In this document: piece after piece, positions 16,517-25,231 of the stretch
Numbering within the stretch: position 1 is the first letter of the stretch
How the letters are laid out: each line of letters starts with the position of its first letter
Source: RGIG2000 sp045612665
GTDB taxonomy: Bacteria; Bacillota; Clostridia; Oscillospirales; CAG-272
Assembly (NCBI GenBank): GCA_045612665.1
Contig: JAZKZO010000030.1
Coordinates: 22,593-86,592, forward strand
Direction: 5' to 3'
Length of the DNA stretch: 64,000 bases
Program-made: the position numbers and the translations under genes
Notes under the pieces: generated by a model
Seen by the model: the letters and a program-made list of their open reading frames with translations, nothing else
The model's database searches: none
Told to the model about the DNA's origin: nothing

Positions 16517-18493
16517 TTATTCTGCTATTACAAGAATTGGGCATTCGCTTACGTTTACGCTAACTGTGCCGTTATTAACGGTAAGCGCGCTTGACACACC
16601 GGCGATTTCGCCATATGCCATTTCAACAAGCGTTGCCGATGATGCGTTACCGATATTCAACTGATATCCGTCAACGCGAACGTTGTCAGAGGTAGGACAC
16701 CATACTGCATAGCAGGTCTTGCCCTGACCGTTTTCAAACTTGTAAATCCACACGTCCTCATTACCGGAATCGATGATTTCAGTGAAATACATATCCGACA
16801 TATTGCTCTTAAGTGTGTATATGTAATAATAAGAGTCCTTCTTTACTCCGTTAGATGTGATAATACCGCTTGTGCCGTATTTTCCAATGGAGGTGTCCTC
16901 AGCACCGACGTCGCTACACATATACATTGCCGCACGGTCAACGCCGATTGATGCAAGAATAAAGTATGCGCGTGTGAGCCACATTGCCTGCACCTGTCTG
17001 CCCGTGTAAGGACCGTATGCGTGCGATGAGCCCTGTGTGAGGTAGCTTTGATTTGTATCCCAACCAAATTCGGTAAGCCATACTTCCTTATCAGGATAGT
17101 AGGTGTTTCTAAAGTCGAGCACGTCAGCGAGTGCGCCTGCAAGGTCTGCATCCTCAGGGGATACGCCTATTTCAATTGCATAGCCGTTATACTCGATTGT
17201 TTTTCTACAATATGTGTGTACGTTAAATGCGTCAATTCCGATATCGCCGTCCGCACGGTTATGCTCAAGCCAGAAGCACATTGCTCTTATGTATCTGTTT
17301 TGGATACCTGCAAGTCCTGACATTGCAACCTTCATTCCGGGATCGGCATTTGCGATACCAAGACCGCTACCGCTAGGAGAATTCATAGTGTTACAGTGTC
17401 CGTCATATACAGCAGAGGTAAATGCTGCAAGCTGATACGGTGTGTAGCCGTTTGAATCCTCACCGTTTGGCTCGTTTCCTATTTCAATCCAATCAACAAG
17501 GTCGGTATTGATAACAGGCTTTTGTCCCTTTGCAATCTTTACAAGGTCGAGCGTTGCGTTTGGATTATTTCCGTAACGGAGCGAGTATTGATATACAAAC
17601 TCCGCATACATTACGTAAGACTGTGGGTCGTTTTTGCTTTCTCCCTCAAGATGTGCAGGAGATGATTTCATATCAAACATAAGGCAAGGAACAGGATCGG
17701 TGTTCTTTTTTCTAAGCGCCTTATAGATGATTTCCATCATAGTCTGATAGTTACCGATAAAGTTGGTTGCCGGCTGAGGATAAAGCTCCTTCTTATATGC
17801 AAAATTCCACGTTTTGTAATCACGGAAGTAGCCTGCACACTCAAGGCTTGATGCCTTGTCAGCCTGGCTGTGTCCATTGATACCGAGAATGTATCCCATC
17901 GGCTTATTTTGATGTGTTCCGGTAGGCTGTGCAGGAGTCTCTCCCAAGTCGTAGCCGTATGCCATAATTTCGTACGGCGGAGCTGATGCTCTGTTCTTAA
18001 ACTTGATATTCAGATACTGTGTATCTGCGTTTATCTCAACCTTATTCCAGCCCTGCTTGTCAGCGGTATATGTAACGGTTGTTTCATACGCAAACGGTGT
18101 ACCTGCCTCAAGCACGATTGTTTGTCCTGAGCCGTTGTAGTAAAGATACACGTGATCGATGTGCTTCTTTACTCCGAAGTTTACTGTTATTTCGAATTCG
18201 CCGTTAAAGTCGTCCTCATCAATATCTCCGTCGTTATCAAAATCGTACGGAAGCAGGAAGCTTGACGGCACCTGTGCGTTTATATCGGTTGGATTTGAAT
18301 TTTGCTCATCGAAAAGAGGCGACAAATTCTTAAGCGACATTCCGCAATAGGTCATATCGTAATCTATTGGCAACTGTACGACTGTTTTGTCAATCTCGTC
18401 ATCATCGTCATCGTCGTTACACGAAACGAATGCAAGAGTTACAAATATCGTAGCCAACACTAAAAGCAAGCATTTGAAAAGTCTTGATTTCAT
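16517..18493 (-). CDS. Lipoprotein, putative clan GH-A glycoside hydrolase (paralog 3)
   Basis: A 658-residue lipoprotein with lipobox Cys25 directly followed by a run of Asp. The discoidin-like domain (about 45-185, ending PYEIMAYGY) carries an insert DFDNDGDIDEDDF (84-96) that looks like an EF-hand or dockerin-type calcium loop. The catalytic region has presumed acid/base Glu341 (GNEPNGED) and nucleophile Glu475 (TEFGWDTN). The C-terminal beta domain ends NVSECPILV. A strong AAGGAGG site and a TTGACT-17-TATAAT promoter lie upstream. It is first gene of the operon with paralog 2. Confidence 0.8.
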   Translation of the reverse strand: MKSRLFKCLLLVLATIFVTLAFVSCNDDDDDDEIDKTVVQLPIDYDMTYCGMSLKNLSPLFDEQNSNPTDINAQVPSSFLLPYDFDNDGDIDEDDFNGEFEITVNFGVKKHIDHVYLYYNGSGQTIVLEAGTPFAYETTVTYTADKQGWNKVEINADTQYLNIKFKNRASAPPYEIMAYGYDLGETPAQPTGTHQNKPMGYILGINGHSQADKASSLECAGYFRDYKTWNFAYKKELYPQPATNFIGNYQTMMEIIYKALRKKNTDPVPCLMFDMKSSPAHLEGESKNDPQSYVMYAEFVYQYSLRYGNNPNATLDLVKIAKGQKPVINTDLVDWIEIGNEPNGEDSNGYTPYQLAAFTSAVYDGHCNTMNSPSGSGLGIANADPGMKVAMSGLAGIQNRYIRAMCFWLEHNRADGDIGIDAFNVHTYCRKTIEYNGYAIEIGVSPEDADLAGALADVLDFRNTYYPDKEVWLTEFGWDTNQSYLTQGSSHAYGPYTGRQVQAMWLTRAYFILASIGVDRAAMYMCSDVGAEDTSIGKYGTSGIITSNGVKKDSYYYIYTLKSNMSDMYFTEIIDSGNEDVWIYKFENGQGKTCYAVWCPTSDNVRVDGYQLNIGNASSATLVEMAYGEIAGVSSALTVNNGTVSVNVSECPILVIAE

Positions 18494-18530
18494 AATTACC
18501 TCCTTGCGCTTGCGCGCATTTATTTATTAT

Positions 18531-18559
18531 ATTATATAATAAAAGATGGCAAAAGTCAA
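18531..18559 (-). promoter_or_regulatory. Sigma-A promoter of the GH-A paralog 3/2 operon
   Basis: Minus-strand TTGACT (18559-18554), 17-bp spacer, TATAAT (18536-18531). Confidence 0.8.
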
Positions 18560-18641
18560 GTAACTAATTGACAAATTCTCCTATTGAAATGCTGTTTTTT
18601 GTCATTTTTTAAGCAATATTAACAAAAATGAAAAAAGGCAC

Positions 18642-18670
18642 TTGAATTTAGCATAATTTTAAGGTAAAAT
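18642..18670 (+). promoter_or_regulatory. Sigma-A promoter of the Na/Pi symporter gene
   Basis: TTGAAT (18642-18647), 17-bp spacer, TAAAAT (18665-18670); a second TATAAT follows directly. Confidence 0.7.
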
Positions 18671-18733
18671 TATAATAGCGTAATGTGGGCTTTTTACCAT
18701 TTTACCGAAAATTTGATAAATAAGGAAATTTGT

Positions 18734-20581
18734 ATGACAGGTATTGAAATCGCAACAATAATTGTAATGCTTCTTGGTGGACTTGCCTTCTTCCTTTACG
18801 GTATGAGTCTTATGACTAACGGTCTTGAAAGAATGGCGGGCGGTAAGCTCGAGAGCATTCTTAAAAGCGCGTCCTCTAACAAGGTTAAGGGAATGGCGCT
18901 CGGATGCGGAGTTACAGCCGTAATTCAGTCCTCATCCGCTACCACCGTTATGCTCGTAGGTCTTGTTGGCTCGGGTATTATGACGCTTCCTCAAACGGTA
19001 GGAATGCTCATGGGCTCAAACATCGGTACAACAATCACACCTTGGATAACAGGTCTTAGCTCTCTTAACGGAAGCAGTAACTCACTCGCCTTCTTAAATC
19101 TCTTAAAGCCGTCCTTCTTTACTCCGATAATCGCTCTTATCGGTATCGTTCTTATTATGTTCTTTAGTAAGAAGGACAGAAAGAACAAGGACATCGGAAC
19201 TATCTGCCTCGGCTTTGCAATTCTTATGCAGGGAATGGAGCTTATGTCCGACTCTGTGTCGTTCTTAAGCGAAAAGGATGCTTCTTCCGGAAACCTTCTT
19301 TACGGTGATGCATTCTTCAAGGTAATCGAGGTTTTTGATGCTAAGGTTGTTGGCATTTGGCTCGCACTTATTATCGGTATGATATTCACAGCCGTTATTC
19401 AGTCCTCATCGGCTGCAACGGGTGTGCTTCAAATTCTCGTTGCCGCTACTACAATCACAAACGCAGCAGGCGAGGTTGTTGGCGGTATGTCCTATAAGGT
19501 TGTAATTCCACTTATTCTCGGCATCAACATCGGTACTTGCGTAACCGCGGTTATTTCAAGCCTTGGTGCAAACGGAGATGCGAAGCGCGTTGCCGTAACT
19601 CACCTTACAATTAAAATAATCGCTGCACTTCTTTGCATGATTCCATTCGCAATAATCTGTGGATTTAGCCCTGATTTTCTTGACAAAATCCCGAATGTTT
19701 GGGGAATTGCCACCTTCCACACATTATTTAACGTTGTAACAACCTTCGTTCTTCTCCCGTTCACAAACCAAATTATGAAGCTTTCATACATATTTGTAAA
19801 GGAAAAGAACGAGAAAAAGAGAATCGCTTATATCGACCCTATTCTTCTCAACCAATCCCCTGCGGTTGCAATTTCGGAGTGTGCTAACCTCACAAACGAA
19901 ATGTGTGCGCTTTCAAGAGATACAATCTTCCTAGCACTTGACAACCTATACAACTACAATCAAAAGAATTCTCAGGTTATCCTTGATAACGAGGAGCTAA
20001 TCGACAAGTACGAGGACAACCTCGGTACTTATCTTGTAAAAATCTCGGCACGCTCAATTTCAGATGCCGACTCAAGAAGAGCATCGAAGCTTCTTCATAC
20101 AATCGGTGATTTCGAGCGTCTTAGCGACCACGCAATCAACATAATGATGGTTGCCGACGAGATGAACAACAAAAAGATTTCCTTCTCCGATGAGGCTAAG
20201 GCTGAAATTGACGTTATTACACGCGCTCTTCGCGAGATTATCAATCTCACCTGCGATTCGTTTGCTGTAAACGACGTTGATCTTGCAAAGCGTGTTGAGC
20301 CTCTTGAGCAGGTTATCGATATGCTTATCGCAAAGTCGAAATCCAACCACATTGCCCGTCTTCAGGCAGGAAACTGCACAATCGAGCTTGGATTCATCCT
20401 CTCCGACCTTCTCAACAACTACTCCCGTGTTTCCGACCACTGCTCAAATATCGCGGTTGCTCTTATCGAAACCTCGCATAACAGCTTTGGAACTCACGAA
20501 TATCTTAACTCAGTTAAGAACACAGGAAACGAGAAATTCTCGGTTGCCTTCGACGAATACGCATCTGCTTACAAATTCTAA
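18734..20581 (+). CDS. Na/Pi cotransporter family protein with PhoU-like domain
   Basis: A 615-residue protein of the NptA/PNaS family. Two inverted membrane repeats carry the signature QSSSAT, in TAVIQSSSATTVMLVG (near residue 61) and TAVIQSSSAATGVLQI (near 222), within about eight to ten helices. From about residue 355 onward a soluble helical region resembles PhoU, as in other bacterial members. It is expected to move phosphate with sodium, possibly in the export direction. The start at 18734 has TAAGGAAA upstream; an earlier in-frame ATG is less likely because it precedes the ribosome binding site. Monocistronic. Confidence 0.9.
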   Translation: MTGIEIATIIVMLLGGLAFFLYGMSLMTNGLERMAGGKLESILKSASSNKVKGMALGCGVTAVIQSSSATTVMLVGLVGSGIMTLPQTVGMLMGSNIGTTITPWITGLSSLNGSSNSLAFLNLLKPSFFTPIIALIGIVLIMFFSKKDRKNKDIGTICLGFAILMQGMELMSDSVSFLSEKDASSGNLLYGDAFFKVIEVFDAKVVGIWLALIIGMIFTAVIQSSSAATGVLQILVAATTITNAAGEVVGGMSYKVVIPLILGINIGTCVTAVISSLGANGDAKRVAVTHLTIKIIAALLCMIPFAIICGFSPDFLDKIPNVWGIATFHTLFNVVTTFVLLPFTNQIMKLSYIFVKEKNEKKRIAYIDPILLNQSPAVAISECANLTNEMCALSRDTIFLALDNLYNYNQKNSQVILDNEELIDKYEDNLGTYLVKISARSISDADSRRASKLLHTIGDFERLSDHAINIMMVADEMNNKKISFSDEAKAEIDVITRALREIINLTCDSFAVNDVDLAKRVEPLEQVIDMLIAKSKSNHIARLQAGNCTIELGFILSDLLNNYSRVSDHCSNIAVALIETSHNSFGTHEYLNSVKNTGNEKFSVAFDEYASAYKF

Positions 20582-20591
20582 GCATAAACAC

Positions 20592-20620
20592 AAAATCCTC
20601 GACACAGTGTCGGGGATTTT
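20592..20620 (+). terminator. Terminator of the Na/Pi symporter gene
   Basis: AAAATCCTCGACA/TGTCGGGGATTTT stem (one G-U pair) followed by a long T-rich tail. Confidence 0.88.
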
Positions 20621-20725
20621 TCCTTTTTTTGACATTTTTCGGCATTTTTTGGCTTATTTTGAAGCTTTTGTGAAAACTTATCAAAAATTGTGTGAAAATT
20701 TTCTTATTACAACGCGCGTTTTTTA

Positions 20726-20754
20726 TTGACAAGCGCGAATATTTGTGATATTAT
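20726..20754 (+). promoter_or_regulatory. Sigma-A promoter of the glycosyltransferase gene
   Basis: TTGACA (20726-20731), 17-bp spacer ending in TGTGA, TATTAT (20749-20754). The leader then has a small CTTACC/GGTAAG hairpin (20784-20799) before the GGAAGGGAGG ribosome binding site. Confidence 0.8.
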
Positions 20755-20821
20755 ATTATATATTTAAGTATTTTTTAGGATTCTTACCTTATGGTAAGAC
20801 GTCTTTGGAAGGGAGGGCACT

Positions 20822-22063
20822 ATGAAGCTCAGCATTGTTATTTGCGTTTACAATACTAGCAGACCGTATTTTAGAGAATGTCTTGAAGCTATCAGAGGCT
20901 CTACACTTTCATTCTCGGATTACGAAATACTCGTTGTTGATGACGGTAGTGAGGTTGACTACACGGACTTCATCGAGAAATATAACATTCGCTACGTAAA
21001 GACCGAAAACCGCGGAATTCTTGCAGCTAGAATGTATGCGCTCAAGCTTGCCGAGGGCGATTACGTGCATTTCTACGATAGCGACGACTGCTCTACCTTC
21101 AACTATCACGCGCCGATGCTTTTAAAGGCTGAGCGCGAGAATGCTGACATCGTTATAAACGATTGGGCATTTTTGTCGGAAAGAGCGAAATACATTTGCA
21201 CAAGAGATACGACAATCAAGGGAGATATCTCCTACTCTGGCGACGACGTGCTTAAGGCATTCGCCTCACAATGCGGTAGAGAGCATGCGTATTTCGTGCT
21301 TTGGAACAAAATCTTCAAGCGCGAGGTTTTGCTTAAGGCGATAAAGGAAATTGAGGCACTTGACCTCACAATGAGCCCTGTGCATTACTCCGAGGATGCG
21401 CTTATAAACTTCTTCGCCTTCAAGAATGCAAGAAGGCTCGTTAACATTCACACAGGATACTATTTCTACCGTATCCACCCACGTCAGAGTGTGAACGTTT
21501 CAAGCAAGGACAAGCTTATCTCACAGGTTACCTCTATGACCGACACGCTCGGTGCTATGATGAATAACATCGGCGACAACGTTCATAAGGAATATATTTA
21601 CGATTGCATTCAAAAATGGAATGAGCTTATGGCTCGCTCGCATTATTCATATGCAAAGACCAAGAAATATCTCGACGCAATCCCTTACATAAAGCAAAGA
21701 TACGGCATCGAAAAGCTTCGCACCTCTACCTTTAAGGACGGAAGCGCATATACGAAGAACCGTATTCTTGCCGAGAACTTTAGCGAAATCGACTGTGCGC
21801 TTATGAAGCTTTTCAAGATGAGCGACACTCCAACCGATGCCTGCTATGACAAATCCGACGATTACATTCGCTCGTCGGTTGAGCACATGTGCGAGCATCA
21901 AGGAAAGATTATCGCCTGGTCAAAGGATGCGAAAAACGTTATTCCCGAGGCAAAAATTTCTTTTAAAACGAAGTTTTTGCACAACCACATAGTTTACAGT
22001 GCCGGAATGATACTTTTCAAAAAGGGCTCTAAAATCCGTGCGTTTTTAAAAAAAAGATTTTAG
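20822..22063 (+). CDS. Glycosyltransferase family 2 protein
   Basis: A 413-residue GT-A fold glycosyltransferase. The N-terminal LSIVICVYN strand, VVDDGS (nucleotide-binding Asp pair near residue 39) and FYDSDD (the DxD metal motif near residue 83) are clear. The C-terminal half is not assigned; it is basic at the end (KKGSKIRAFLKKRF) and may associate with the membrane. No other cell-envelope polysaccharide gene is adjacent, so acceptor and sugar are unknown. The gene is followed by a hairpin that ends just before the lepA ribosome binding site. Confidence 0.88.
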   Translation: MKLSIVICVYNTSRPYFRECLEAIRGSTLSFSDYEILVVDDGSEVDYTDFIEKYNIRYVKTENRGILAARMYALKLAEGDYVHFYDSDDCSTFNYHAPMLLKAERENADIVINDWAFLSERAKYICTRDTTIKGDISYSGDDVLKAFASQCGREHAYFVLWNKIFKREVLLKAIKEIEALDLTMSPVHYSEDALINFFAFKNARRLVNIHTGYYFYRIHPRQSVNVSSKDKLISQVTSMTDTLGAMMNNIGDNVHKEYIYDCIQKWNELMARSHYSYAKTKKYLDAIPYIKQRYGIEKLRTSTFKDGSAYTKNRILAENFSEIDCALMKLFKMSDTPTDACYDKSDDYIRSSVEHMCEHQGKIIAWSKDAKNVIPEAKISFKTKFLHNHIVYSAGMILFKKGSKIRAFLKKRF

Positions 22064-22073
22064 TAAATCACCT

Positions 22074-22101
22074 AAGCGCTTGACATAAATCAAGCGCTTT
22101 T
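22074..22101 (+). terminator. Hairpin between the glycosyltransferase gene and lepA
   Basis: 10-bp perfect AAGCGCTTGA/TCAAGCGCTT stem, 6-base loop, TTTT, with the lepA ribosome binding site AAAAAGGA about 3-10 bases further on. Confidence 0.75.
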
Positions 22102-22118
22102 CTAAAAAGGAACTGACA

Positions 22119-23936
22119 ATGAACGAAAAGCAAAAAAACATAAGAAACTTCTCTATTATCGCGCATATCGACCATGGAAAGTCGACTCTTGCCGACCGTA
22201 TTCTCGAATACTGCAATGCCGTTTCCAAGCGTGAAATGGAAGAACAGCTTCTTGACAATATGGACCTTGAGCGTGAGCGCGGAATTACTATCAAGGCGCG
22301 TGCCGTAAGAATCGACTACACTCACTCCGACGGTCAGGAATATGCGCTCAATCTAATCGACACCCCCGGCCACGTTGACTTTAACTACGAGGTATCGCGC
22401 TCGCTTAACGCGTGTGAGGGCGCGCTTTTGGTTGTTGACTCTACACAGGGAATCGAGGCGCAAACGCTTGCAAACGCATATCTTGCGGTTGATGCCGACC
22501 TTGAAATCGTACCTGTTATAAACAAAATTGACCTTCCAAGTGCTGACGTTGATAGAGTCCGCACCGAAATTGAGGATGTTATCGGTATTATTGCCGAGGA
22601 CTGCCCTGCCGTTAGTGCGAAGAACGGACTCAACATAAATCAAGTGCTCGATGCCGTAATTGACAAAATCCCCGCTCCAAAGGGCGACCCTGACGCACCT
22701 CTTAAGTGTCTTATTTTCGACTCGTATTACAACGCGTATCTTGGCGTTGTCGTTTACGTGCGTGTGATGGACGGAACTCTTCGTGCAGGCGATAAAATTA
22801 AGCTTATGAGCACGGGCGCGACCTATGACGTTGTTGAGGTCGGTTATCTTAACGCGTTCGGACTTAAAAAGGGCGAGGAGCTTCGCGCAGGCGAGGTTGG
22901 ATATATCACCGCGAGCATTAAAACCGTTAGCGAAACCCGTGTCGGTGATACTGTAACCGATGCGTTTAATCCTGCATCCGAGCCACTTCAAGGCTTCAAG
23001 GAAGCGCTTCCTATGGTTTATTCGGGAATTTACCCTGCCGACGGTGCAAGATATAACGACCTTCGTGATGCGCTTGATAAGCTCAAGCTCAACGATGCCG
23101 CTCTTTCCTTTGAGCCCGAAACGTCGATTGCGCTCGGCTTCGGATTTAGATGCGGATTTCTCGGACTTTTGCATATGGAAATTATTCAAGAGCGTCTTGA
23201 GCGCGAGTTTAATCTCGATATTATAACCACAGCCCCTAGCGTTATTTACAAGATACAAAAAACTGATGGATCAACCGTTTTCGTTGACAATCCGTCAAAT
23301 TATCCACCGCCCGACACAATAAGCATAGCTTACGAGCCGACCGTAAAGGCTAACATTATAACTCCCACCGAGTACGTTGGCGGAATTATGGATTTGTGTC
23401 AGGACAGGCGCGGTATATTTAAGGATATGAAATATCTCGACTCGCAAAGAGTTGAGCTTCACTACACTCTCCCACTTAACGAAATCGTTTACGACTTCTT
23501 TGATGCGCTTAAGAGCCGTAGCAAGGGCTATGCGTCGCTCGATTATGAATTTTCGGGCTACGAGGCGAGCAATCTTGTTAAGCTTGATTTCTTGCTCAAC
23601 GGCGAGGTTGTCGATGCGCTTACCTTTATCGTTCACTCCGAAAAGGCTTATCCAAGAGCGAGAAAGATTGCCGAGAAGCTTAAGGACAATATTTCAAGAC
23701 AGCTCTTTGAAATTCCTATTCAGGCTGCAATCGGCTCAAAGATTATCGCACGTGAAACCGTTAAGGCGCTTCGCAAGGACGTGCTTGCAAAGTGCTACGG
23801 TGGAGATATTACAAGAAAAAAGAAGCTTCTTGAAAAGCAAAAAGAGGGCAAAAAGAAAATGCGCCGTCTTGGCTCGGTTGAGGTTACTCCCGAGGCATTT
23901 ATGGCAGTTCTTAAGCTCGACGATAGCGAGAAATGA
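22119..23936 (+). CDS. lepA: Elongation factor 4 (LepA), ribosome back-translocating GTPase
   Basis: A 605-residue translational GTPase of standard LepA length. G1 is AHIDHGKS (15-22), the effector region is ERERGIT, G3 is DTPGHVD, and G4 is NKID. The C-terminal LepA-specific domain with KRRM-type basic residues is complete. Acts on ribosomes in the cytosol. AAAAAGGA precedes the start. Its stop overlaps the hemW start by four bases, the lepA-hemW pairing common in Firmicutes. Confidence 0.97.
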   Translation: MNEKQKNIRNFSIIAHIDHGKSTLADRILEYCNAVSKREMEEQLLDNMDLERERGITIKARAVRIDYTHSDGQEYALNLIDTPGHVDFNYEVSRSLNACEGALLVVDSTQGIEAQTLANAYLAVDADLEIVPVINKIDLPSADVDRVRTEIEDVIGIIAEDCPAVSAKNGLNINQVLDAVIDKIPAPKGDPDAPLKCLIFDSYYNAYLGVVVYVRVMDGTLRAGDKIKLMSTGATYDVVEVGYLNAFGLKKGEELRAGEVGYITASIKTVSETRVGDTVTDAFNPASEPLQGFKEALPMVYSGIYPADGARYNDLRDALDKLKLNDAALSFEPETSIALGFGFRCGFLGLLHMEIIQERLEREFNLDIITTAPSVIYKIQKTDGSTVFVDNPSNYPPPDTISIAYEPTVKANIITPTEYVGGIMDLCQDRRGIFKDMKYLDSQRVELHYTLPLNEIVYDFFDALKSRSKGYASLDYEFSGYEASNLVKLDFLLNGEVVDALTFIVHSEKAYPRARKIAEKLKDNISRQLFEIPIQAAIGSKIIARETVKALRKDVLAKCYGGDITRKKKLLEKQKEGKKKMRRLGSVEVTPEAFMAVLKLDDSEK

Positions 23937-25069
23937 GAAGCTTAGGTCTTTATATTCACGTTCCCTTTTGCAAGCGCAAGTGTAATTATTGTGATTTTTA
24001 CTCACTCTCTTGCCCCCAAAAGGACAATTTGGTCGACTATGTGTCGATAATTTGCTCTCATGTTGAAAAGGAAGCACACCTTTACGAGGACCTCGTTTTT
24101 GACACGGTTTTTCTTGGTGGTGGCACTCCGTCCCTGCTTGACGAAACGGAAATTACGCGCCTTTTCGACGCGATAAGGGCTAATCTTAACGTGTCCGAGA
24201 ATGCCGAAATTTCAATTGAGGCAAATCCGGGCACTCTCACAAGAGAAAAGCTACTTGCGTACAAGAAGTGTGGCATAAACCGAATAAGCATGGGACTTCA
24301 ATCCTCGTGCGATAGTGAGCTTTCGATGCTCGGCAGAATTCACACTCTTGAAGAATTTGAAAAAAGCTACCGTCTTGTAAAAGAGGCAGACTTTGACAAC
24401 GTAAGCGTTGATATTATGTATGCCCTGCCAAGTCAAAACCTCGACTCTCTTATGAGGACCGTGGACTACGTATCTCACCTTAACCCCACACACGTGTCAG
24501 CTTATTGCCTTAAAATTGAGGACGGAACTCCGTTTTCGAAAATGAAGCTTGATTTACCAAGCGAGGACGAGCAATACGAGATGTATTTGTCGCTTTGCAA
24601 GCGTCTTGCAGAATTTGGCTACGAGCAATACGAAATAAGCAATTTTGCAAAAAACGGCGCGAGATGTGTGCATAATCTCAAATATTGGCTATCCAAGGAG
24701 TACGTTGGATTTGGACCGAGCGCGCACTCATTTTTTGACGGTGTACGATATTTCTATGATAGCGACCTTAGTGCGTATGTCAATGCGATAAAGGACGGCA
24801 ATTTGCCCAAAAAGCAAGTCGAGGACTTGCCCGCACTAACGAACGAGGAAAGAATGGATGAATATGTTATGCTCGCCCTTCGCCTCTCGGACGGAATTGA
24901 TACAGCCGACTTCGCCTCTCGCTTCGGTGTCAATTTTGAAGATGCGTACGATATTCAAAAATACATTGATAGCGGACATATCACCTTTGACGGAAAGCAT
25001 TACGGCTTCACCTCTAAGGGCTTTTTCGTAAGCAATTACATTTTGTCTAATATGCTCAAAACACTTTAA
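23933..25069 (+). CDS. hemW: HemW-type radical SAM protein (coproporphyrinogen III oxidase-like)
   Basis: A 378-residue radical SAM enzyme with IHVPFCKRKCNYCDF near residues 8-22; the CxxxCxxC triad binds the 4Fe-4S cluster and the CNYC-F form is typical of HemW, the heme chaperone group, rather than true HemN. GGGTPS (about 61-66) and the C-terminal HemN-like domain are present. Start overlaps lepA (ATGA), implying coupled translation. Confidence 0.93.
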   Translation: MRSLGLYIHVPFCKRKCNYCDFYSLSCPQKDNLVDYVSIICSHVEKEAHLYEDLVFDTVFLGGGTPSLLDETEITRLFDAIRANLNVSENAEISIEANPGTLTREKLLAYKKCGINRISMGLQSSCDSELSMLGRIHTLEEFEKSYRLVKEADFDNVSVDIMYALPSQNLDSLMRTVDYVSHLNPTHVSAYCLKIEDGTPFSKMKLDLPSEDEQYEMYLSLCKRLAEFGYEQYEISNFAKNGARCVHNLKYWLSKEYVGFGPSAHSFFDGVRYFYDSDLSAYVNAIKDGNLPKKQVEDLPALTNEERMDEYVMLALRLSDGIDTADFASRFGVNFEDAYDIQKYIDSGHITFDGKHYGFTSKGFFVSNYILSNMLKTL

Positions 25070-25096
25070 GCAACCGACTCGGTTGCTTTTTGTTTT
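25068..25096 (+). terminator. Terminator of the lepA-hemW operon
   Basis: AAGCAACCG/CGGTTGCTT stem overlapping the hemW stop, followed by TTTTTGTTTTTTG. Confidence 0.9.
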
Positions 25097-25151
25097 TTGT
25101 ATAAATTTAACAAAAATGCAAGCCCTCCCCCCGATTTTCGTGCAATTTGCA

Positions 25152-25181
25152 TTGACACGCGCGTGGATTTCGTGTTATTAT
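25152..25181 (+). promoter_or_regulatory. Sigma-A promoter of the LRR surface protein
   Basis: TTGACA (25152-25157), 18-bp spacer, TATTAT (25176-25181). An ACGGG/CCCGT hairpin (25204-25219) ends directly before the AAGGAG ribosome binding site (25220-25225). Confidence 0.75.
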
Positions 25182-25231
25182 ATATATGTATAACTATATG
25201 CCCACGGGTGCTTACCCGTAAGGAGAAAAAG

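Noticed and set aside
22353..23258. 300-codon open frame antisense to lepA
   Set aside because: No ribosome binding site or family pattern; lies wholly inside a certain gene.
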